A DNA stretch of 64,000 bases from positions 7,068,001 through 7,132,000 of the forward strand of contig JAKZAN010000004.1 in assembly GCA_023053545.1 (NCBI GenBank), in the 5' to 3' direction. The position numbers and the translations under genes are program-made. Below the pieces are notes generated by a model. The model worked only from the letters and a program-made list of their open reading frames with translations. It did not search any database and was not told the origin of the DNA. The stretch is from Lepidurus packardi (Eukaryota; Arthropoda; Branchiopoda; Notostraca; Triopsidae). Position 1 is the stretch's first letter. Each line of letters starts with the position of its first letter. Positions 57,066 to 64,000 of this stretch are shown here, one piece after another.

Positions 57066-60000
57066 ATGTTGCTTCTATTGTTTGTCACGGCTATTGTTTC
57101 CCTTTTCATCGGGATAGCCATAACTTTGGCAGTAGAATGGTACCTTCTATCTACCCAGGAGAAGGAAAAGGAGCAATTTGAAGCTCGACGTGATCCTTTG
57201 GAAACATCCAAGGCAATTATTCCCGAGAGTGTTCTAGAGAATGCGAGAGGATTGTTGACGGGTTTGACCAAGGAAATAGATGATGTAGGTTTGGCAGTGA
57301 ATCTGCTGTCACAGTTTTTCTTCCAAGAAGTTCGCTTTAAAGGAGCTGTTCGTCGATTGTTCATCGAAAAGATCAATCAAGAGATGGATGAAGCTGTCTC
57401 TAAAGTCAGAGGCAAGATTATTGAAAGTATTAAGGTAATAATCGTTTTTTTTTAATCCTTTTATTTATTTCCAAATCATGTAGTATTTGTTTGTATTTCA
57501 AATAGATCCATGATATGGGTTTGGGACCACAAGCGCCTGTGATCAAGTCTATTAAAGTTACGAATGTTGAAATGGATCCGGAATCTCATCAGCTCAAATT
57601 GCTGGATTTATTTTTGAATTTGGAGTACGAAGGGGGCTATGAAATGGCTATCGATGCAGCTCTTGCGTACGGTAGAAGTGCTTTTTTATCAATTAAAGGT
57701 ACGATTTTCATAATTACCGATTAATTGTGGGTGTGGCAGTAACTTAGTTGCTTAGTTGGGCGAATTGCTGGCGAAGCTCGTCTACGTTTTTCGCGTCATC
57801 CGTTCTCACATTGGAGTTTCGCATTCTGTCGGCCTCCGGAAGTCGATTTGGATATTAAATCCGAATTTCAAGGAAGATCCTTATCACAAGTTACAGCTTT
57901 GATTGCTACACAAGTAAAAGACAACTTAAATTTTGTTTTTGATTCCGAAATGTACGCTCTAATTCTAATTGGTGTTGCAGGTTCGTCGGATTCTACAACG
58001 TAAACACACGCTTCCAAGTTATAAAATACGTTTTGCTCCCTTTTTTGAGTCTCCGGATAAAATGCTCTACGAAGTGGGTCGCAAAGCTACCAAAGTGGTG
58101 CCTGGTCGTTTACAAGTGACTGTTTTGCAGTGTTCCAGACTCAACAAAGCTCTATTAAAGACGCATATCTATTGTGCAATGGCATTAGGTAAAAAAAAAT
58201 TCTTCCTCAAAAAATGGTATATCATGAAAAGGATGGTGAATAAACAATTTTGTGTAGATGATATGGCTTGGATTATGCTCTCGCCTTCCCGCCGTCCTGG
58301 CCAACTGGTAATGGAATTGAAAGTCAGTCGTGATCTGTCCCAGCCGTTTGGATTGTTGTTTTACGCGGAAGATCATACGATTTTGCCCAGTTTGGGCGGG
58401 TTGGTAGGCGAATATCCAGAGAGCAAAGACAGAGGGCATACTGTAATGGTAGATCGAGTCAGTGCAGGGTCTCCGGCCCATGCTGCGGGCTTGAAACCCG
58501 GCGATAAGATCCTCGAAATTGCCGGTTCTCCTGTCCACACGGTAGACGAAGCTACTCGTGCTGTAATGGCCGCTGGGGCGCGATTCAATCTCGTCATCCA
58601 AAGGTCGTCGGTGCGAGACTCGCATTTGGGAGATACTTCTCAACCTAGCAATCGACCTACCTTCGTCCATCCTATGGCTGAAGCTCAGATACCAGACGGT
58701 CGTCTACCTGAGCATCCTCCTCTGGACAAATTTGCCTTACCTGGAGAAACTAGCAAAGGAATTGTTGTGGAAAACGTCCCTCGACACTCTGTTAAAGTTG
58801 GCGAACCCGTTTCGGAAAGTGAGTTTTTTATATAAAGTAATTTTTCCAATAAGTATTAAAACTTGTGTCACATCCTAATCTAGTACCTGAATTCTTTCAA
58901 ACTAGCACTAACAGCGAATCCAGTGCAGAAGCTTTCAAAGTGTCCTACGTTTCTGAAGAAGCAGTTGAAGCATTAGATATGGAAGACCTCAAGAAGGACC
59001 CAGAGTTAGGAAAAGCCGCTCCTGGTAGTACAGTGCCGGTTCCTTTACCAGCTAATGGTATAGCTTCTGCCCATGCCGAGATGAAAGGGGAAGTTGTGGG
59101 CGTAGACGTACGGCATACTTTGTTTTACCCTGCCTCGGAAGTAAAATTACCCGAATTCTAACATTGAGTTAATATATACAATAATTTTTCATGTGTAGAA
59201 CCCTATTCTGCACGACTTGCAGCTTTTGGAGGTTTCGGAACATCATACGTACTTGAATCTCAGTGTGTGGAGCACAGATGTGAAGATGCAGATTTCCAGT
59301 ATGTCTACTTACACTGACGTCATGCGTCTCAATGACACAGACACGTGTGTTGGCTATGTGTGCTTGCCCTTGTCCGAAATCGTCGCCGATTGCGTTACAA
59401 ACAGTCGAGGGAGACACGTAGCGGCGTTCAAATTGGCGCCTCCAGATGCCGATGCCTCAGAAGGGTAAATTTCGTCATAAACTTTCGTGATTACACGTTA
59501 ATGTTCTGCTTTTCTTAGATGTAAAGATCCTTTGTCCACCCAACCTGGTTTTGATCCACGTTTGTGCTACGGTGATGTTCTTTTATCATTCCAGTACCAT
59601 GCAGCCGGTTTTGCAAGTATGACTGCAACCTCTGACATGGATACAGCGAATTTTTTGGCCGATCCAGGCATTGTTTCGAAAGACGTAAAAGCCGCCTTGG
59701 GTTCCCAAGAGGCCAAAGCTGTCATTTCAGACGGTGTAGAGAAGCGTGAACATGATTTCGTCCTAGCTTCTGTGACGGGCTCCCGCAGTTGTACCTTCTG
59801 CCACAGGAAAGTGAGTTGTCATGCCAAAAAGAAGATGTTACGCTTTGCTTTTTTTCCGGTAGAAAGCTCCTTCATGGTGGCGCTCTTGCTTTCCGTTTCA
59901 GATCTGGCTCAAAGAAGCGGCTCAGTGTCGCGTATGTGGCATGGTTTGCCACAAGAAATGCGTCTCCCAGTGCCAGAAGCTGACCACGTGTACCGTCGAA

Positions 60001-61631
60001 GGTTTCGCCACCAAACCGCTCGCTCCCGGGATGGTCAAAGCATCCAAAATGGAGTCGGAAGTGGAAGAAGGGGTTGTAGGCGACACTATCAAGAAGATCG
60101 AGCTCGTTTTACCCTCCGATGCGGGCGAACTTAAGGTTTGTAACCGTTTCCTTGAGTGATGATACTATTTTTCATGCACGAAGCACGTGGGTTGACATTT
60201 TGCTTGATTCTGAACGGTGCGATATGTTCGGTTGGGGATTTTTTTGCATTTTGTGTAGGTAAAAAATCTTTCCAAGTCTCCACGCCGTAGTCTTGGTGCG
60301 TTCCTGAACTCCATGAAAGAACCTTCGACTAGTTTACGACGTGCGGGTTCTGCACATAACGTAGCCAGTCCTAACGGCTCTAAAAATAACGCAGAGATAT
60401 ATCCGGGATCGTCTCTTTCTACTCCATCGACTAGTACGTTAACTTCACGTAGTCTGCCTCCTTCACCTAAACAGTCGCCTACTAATAATCCTGCCAAGGT
60501 ATTACTACTAACACTTCCTTTAAATTGGCTTATTAAACGCATGGGGACAAACATGTATGGAAGAAAGCCTTGCGGTCGATATTTGTCACAGATGGCTAAA
60601 TGAGGGTACAAGGAATGAGGTTAGCGGAACATGGGGTTTTATTCGACTATTTTTGTTTCTTCTTTTCCCCACAAAAAAAGCGTGAAAGTGCGTTACTGTT
60701 GTGATTATGATGACATCCATTTCTGTGCAGGCGTTTCTCGAAGATAATCCATTCTTGCCTAATGAGGAGGAAGAAGTGGATGAACTGGCAGCAGCTGTGG
60801 ACCGTTTGTTAGCTCGACCTAATGACGAGTCTTTAGTGAGCTTGGCCAAAGAAACCGGGAAGCAATTATATAGTCATTTACCCATACCTGAACGCCGGGA
60901 GAAAATTAGTCGCATGGTAAGTTGATTGATACCTTTTTATTTAGCTTATACAAGTTTTTAAAATGAGCTATGTTGATGAAATAAAACTAGTAGTTAAATG
61001 CTTAACTTAATAAATTAATTGAAATTAAAATCAATCAATTAAAATGAGCTATCTTGATGAAGTTAACCAAAAAGGTTAACTAAAATAGACTTATTAACTT
61101 AACTAACTAAACCAAACTAGCTAAACAGCATAATTAGCTAGTGAACTGTTTAGTGTTTCGTATAATGAATGTTGTTCATCAGTGATTAAGATTAATTTGA
61201 TTTGGAATAGATTCAAGTGCTTGAGGTTCCAGTTGGTCAGTTTTCTTTATCACAAAGTTTATTCGGTTCTAAAAATTGCATGTATTTACATATTCATGTC
61301 GAAAAGGTCATTCTATTTACATGTCTGTGCGGTCTTTTTGAATAATGTTATGGTTTCTAAATAGGTGTCGCATTTGCAAATGGCAGTGGAAGGTGAAACA
61401 GTCAAGAGAGCAGAATTGGCTGCCAAGGTGGAACAGGAGTACATTCATTTGGAAGATCGTAAACATTGGGAAGCCGAAATGGGCGGTTGTGAAGAGCGTC
61501 GTCAAGCTTTAGCTTTGCTTTTATTGCACTATTGCTCGGGTTTGCAGTATTTAGAGGAGTTGGAACAAGCCTTGAAAGTTGAAGCGCAGAAAATGGTCAG
61601 TGCGGACCAAAAGGGCAGCATACTGATTTGA
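57066..61631 (+). CDS. PDZD8: PDZ domain-containing protein 8, 11 coding exons, 1099 aa
   Basis: ER membrane protein that moves lipids at ER-mitochondria and ER-endolysosome contacts. Exons: 57066-57434, 57506-57698, 57756-57913, 57981-58818, 58884-59140, 59199-59464, 59519-59810, 59902-60135, 60259-60498, 60731-60916, 61365-61631 (3300 nt). It starts with a membrane anchor (MLLLLFVTAIVSLFIGIAIT). The SMP domain follows (FRRLFIEK-like, AIDAALAYGRSAFL, RHPFSHWSFAFCRPPEVDLD, RKHTLPSYKIRFAPFF). Then comes a PDZ domain (RVSAGSPAHAAGLKPGDKIL), a C2-like segment (LLEVSEHHTYLNLSVWSTDV), a C1 zinc domain (HDFVLA...CTFCHRK...CRVCGMVCHKKC...C), a Ser/Pro stretch and a C-terminal coiled coil. Human PDZD8 has 1154 residues. 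The Lys-rich stretch at 58187-58260 might be an unspliced intron, though the frame is open. Confidence 0.94.
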
Positions 61632-61900
61632 AAAGACAAAAAAAAATAATCTTCAAGAATTGTTTTTTCCCCTCGATTTTTTTTACGTATGAGCAAAAGT
61701 CTATACCGTGTGTTTTCTTATCTTGTCTCAAATTTTTACTTTTTGCAGTCACTTTTTGTAAGGAACTGTATCATTCCTTTTTTTGCAGGTAAGGTGGTTA
61801 TTTTTTATGAGTTAAGGGAGTTTTTATTTTAAATGACTAGCGTTATTTGTTCTCGCTTGTTGATCTTGAGCATGTTTTAGCATACAAAGACCGTTTTTCT
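61632..61900. other. Convergent spacer after PDZD8
   Basis: Short AT-rich 3' region shared by two convergent genes; nothing else seen. Confidence 0.5.
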
Positions 61901-63523
61901 TCAGCCCCTAGCGGGTTTCTTCCTAAATAACGAAGAGCGGGTAGGTCGAGGCTGGTTTTGCAGCATCAGTAATAGCTCCATTGTTGGAGGCCGACAAGTT
62001 TGCGAATCGGGTTCGTACTCGTACCCTGGCTTGCACTGGCACATTGGTATGGAAGCCTCGGTGGCATGAGTGCTCAGCTCCAGTTCTGAATCCGTCACTG
62101 CCTGATGAGCGTTCGGCCGGAAAACGAGCCACTCGTTCCATTCGCACGGCCCTTGCGTAAATAATTTGTAGCATTTTTGCGTCGCGTTCCAAAACACGTA
62201 TCCATCTCCTTCGTTACACCTACAAGTCGACGTCGTACTTGCATTGCTTCCACCTCGATTACCTAAGAAAGTGAACGTGTCCGGGCAGGGCCCTCTCGTA
62301 CCCAGTTCGTAGCATTGGTTACTGAGGGGCCAGTAGTTTTGCACGTACGAACGGGAACAACCGCACTCACCGCGGTAACTGATTCCATGGATGCCTTCGT
62401 AAACCACAACTTGGCCATAGTCGCAGGGACCGCGTGTACCTACCCGGAAACACTTCTTGCTGTTAGGGAAGTACAATTGGCCTCTGGCGCATGGGTTTTT
62501 CACGCATGTGCCTGTACCGGTTATGGTTACGTTGGGAATTAAGAAGCCGCCACTACCACAGGGACCTCGCGTGTAAGGTCGATAGCAATTACCATTATCG
62601 GTCCAATAGACGTGATCTGGCAGGCACATGCAGTTGAAGCGGTCTTTGTGTAGGAGTTTTACGTCTTCCTCGGTCAGTTGAAAAGGAGACGAATCTATAC
62701 TGATGGAGCGCGACTCTTTGACTGAGGGACGGATATTGGTATTGGAAGACGCGAACCATTGACCTTGTGAACAAGGGCCGCGCGAAAACATGCCGTAACA
62801 CTTGCCCGTTTCAGGATGGAAAGTCGCCAAGTGAGGCTGGCACGTACATTGGGTACTGCGCAACGTGTGATTGTAGAGGAAGACCAAACCGAGCTCACAG
62901 GGCCCTCGTGTGTGTGGTTCGTAGCAAGAGCCCGTGTGCGGCCAGTAGAAGCGGTACAAGGTAGCACTGCTGCAGCCACAATGAGGAAGGCCAGTTTCAG
63001 GGTCCACTACAAATAAATCGCCTTTTGGGCAAGGTCCTAAAGTGTACAACTGGTAGCAATGGTCGTCAGCCGGCCAGTAATTAGAACCTAATGGGCATTG
63101 CCGTCGCAGCCGGCATGTTGGCAGGTTACGGGCGGGACTCTGGCGCGCTAACCGCAAGGGCAAGGTGTTACGTCGAAGGTTGTTGGTTGAAGTACTGGGG
63201 TGCAAGTATTGGTCCCGCTCGCAAGGACCTTGGCTATGCGGCCGGTAGCAACGACCGTCCTGCTCCCAGTGAATCATGTGTTTAGGACAGCGGCAATGAG
63301 CAACTTGGGCTTCGGTGTCAAAAGCCAGCTCCTGCGTGGCGGGACAAGGACCTTGCTGGAAGATAGGGTAGCATTGGCTATCGCCAGGCCAGAATAAGAG
63401 CTGCCAGGACGTTTGGGCGCAAGGATTCACCTGGGTGTCGGTCCATGGTGGGGCGATTACTGCGGTGTGGACAACGGGCACGAAAAGGTTGAGAACCAAG
63501 ACCAGGCAAGCAAAACGTCGCAT
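61901..63523 (-). CDS. Secreted Cys-rich repeat protein (DUF4789-like), 540 aa, single coding exon
   Basis: Signal peptide MRRFACLVLVLNLFVPVVHT. The rest is built from about nine units of roughly 40-65 residues, each with a C-(Y/F)-x4-5-GPC core: QCYPIFQQGPC, RCYRPHSQGPC, HCYQLYTLGPC, SCYEPHTRGPC, KCYGMFSRGPC, NCYRPYTRGPC, KCFRVGTRGPC, QCYELGTRGPC, KCYKLFTQGPC. Units usually begin with (Y/F)WP- or YxP-like residues and contain C-x-C. This is the pattern of arthropod DUF4789 proteins; function unknown, perhaps extracellular matrix or cuticle. The C-terminus is basic (FRKKPARG). A 5' UTR intron is possible: acceptor AACTGTGTCAG near 63540 and donor TGAG/GTAAAA near 63939 on the minus strand. 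Confidence 0.9.
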   Translation of the reverse strand: MRRFACLVLVLNLFVPVVHTAVIAPPWTDTQVNPCAQTSWQLLFWPGDSQCYPIFQQGPCPATQELAFDTEAQVAHCRCPKHMIHWEQDGRCYRPHSQGPCERDQYLHPSTSTNNLRRNTLPLRLARQSPARNLPTCRLRRQCPLGSNYWPADDHCYQLYTLGPCPKGDLFVVDPETGLPHCGCSSATLYRFYWPHTGSCYEPHTRGPCELGLVFLYNHTLRSTQCTCQPHLATFHPETGKCYGMFSRGPCSQGQWFASSNTNIRPSVKESRSISIDSSPFQLTEEDVKLLHKDRFNCMCLPDHVYWTDNGNCYRPYTRGPCGSGGFLIPNVTITGTGTCVKNPCARGQLYFPNSKKCFRVGTRGPCDYGQVVVYEGIHGISYRGECGCSRSYVQNYWPLSNQCYELGTRGPCPDTFTFLGNRGGSNASTTSTCRCNEGDGYVFWNATQKCYKLFTQGPCEWNEWLVFRPNAHQAVTDSELELSTHATEASIPMCQCKPGYEYEPDSQTCRPPTMELLLMLQNQPRPTRSSLFRKKPARG

Positions 63524-64000
63524 GGTTTTGCTGCTCCAGACCTACTGACACAGTTAAAATGACACAAGACAAAAAACTTTTCCTTTTTTATCGTTTTCGT
63601 TATCTTGTTCGTTTGAGGTAAAACTGTTAGGGTTGTTTTATCGCGTTAAAATAGCGTAACGTAAGAAACTAGGCAACGCACAGTGGTAACCGGAAACTTT
63701 TCAGGAGTAAAGGGATCTGGATTGATTTTACTGCGCGACTGACTGGTTTCAATACAACTAAGTTGGACCAGTTGCTGGAGCCCGGACTGTTTCGCGAGTG
63801 ATAGATTTTTGTGGATGTCCCCAAGAGAGGTGTGGTCATCATACTTCCGCCAGTGATGGGACCTCGACAACCTTGAGATGCGAGTGAGAACAATGTTGCA
63901 TGCTTAGATTCATTCCTCAGCTGGTTCCTTTTTACCTCAGGAAGAAGTTGATATTCGAGTCCGTCTCAAGGTCTTTTCGAGCTTTTATCTTGATTGAGAA
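63524..64000. other. Upstream region of the DUF4789-like gene
   Basis: It may hold the 5' UTR intron and first exon described with that gene. Short open frames here (for example 63646-63893 minus) lack motifs. The window ends before any new gene is recognisable. Confidence 0.4.

Noticed and set aside
60940-61150. TTAACTAAA-rich stretch in a PDZD8 intron as a repeat or satellite
   Set aside because: Irregular AT-rich low complexity without a stable period.
1-64000. CRISPR arrays, bacterial operons, rRNA or tRNA genes
   Set aside because: None seen; the splice structure and gene content are those of an animal nuclear genome.

Overview
The window looks like nuclear DNA of a pancrustacean, most likely a branchiopod crustacean of the Daphnia type. 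This is an inference. It rests on very short GT-AG introns (mostly 55-120 bp), closely packed multi-exon genes, Gly/Tyr-rich cuticle-type genes with a 12-nt first coding exon, a myosuppressin peptide of the [10 protein letters not shown]-amide form, and clear animal orthologues. I rebuilt exon chains by eye from splice sites and frame continuity. For every multi-exon gene given as whole, the summed coding length is a multiple of three.

Layout. 0.1-3.4 kb (+): a complete voltage-sensor phosphatase of the VSP/TPTE family. 3.8-21.4 kb (-): a cluster of small secreted cuticle-type genes. Part of it is a direct tandem array with a unit of about 4.6-4.8 kb, and the spacers hold a decayed SLC7 transporter, a cadherin exon scrap, a Gypsy remnant and a small inverted-repeat element. 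A 5'-truncated but otherwise young LINE (16.4-20.1 kb) splits a short open frame. 22.3-23.3 kb (-): a single-exon beta-1,3-galactosyltransferase. 24.28-34.77 kb: a Ty3/Gypsy LTR element carrying a whole-looking BEL/Pao element in the opposite orientation. The Gypsy element appears to sit inside a coding exon of a small host gene whose last exon is at 34.9 kb.

35.0-40.1 kb (+): C2CD5 (17 coding exons). 40.9-42.5 kb (-): the neuropeptide precursor myosuppressin, with a TATA box and a probable 5' UTR exon. 45.0-50.9 kb (+): the mitochondrial acyl-CoA synthetase ACSS3. 51.6-53.9 kb (+): a chitin deacetylase-like protein. 54.1-54.5 kb (-): complex I subunit NDUFC2. 54.8-56.0 kb (+): a HAD phosphatase of the PGP/PDXP family, whose stop codon overlaps that of the convergent 5-hydroxyisourate hydrolase gene (56.0-56.5 kb, -). 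57.1-61.6 kb (+): PDZD8, an SMP-domain lipid-transfer protein of ER contact sites. 61.9-63.5 kb (-): a secreted Cys-rich protein with nine CY-x(4-5)-GPC units (DUF4789-like).

The genes do not form one pathway. The cuticle cluster and the chitin deacetylase relate to exoskeleton, ACSS3 and NDUFC2 to mitochondria, VSP and PDZD8 to phosphoinositide or lipid biology, and myosuppressin to hormonal control of muscle. The most notable points are the arthropod VSP, the tandem cuticle array with signs of gene conversion and fragment capture, the element-in-element-in-exon nest at 24-35 kb, and the compact myosuppressin gene.
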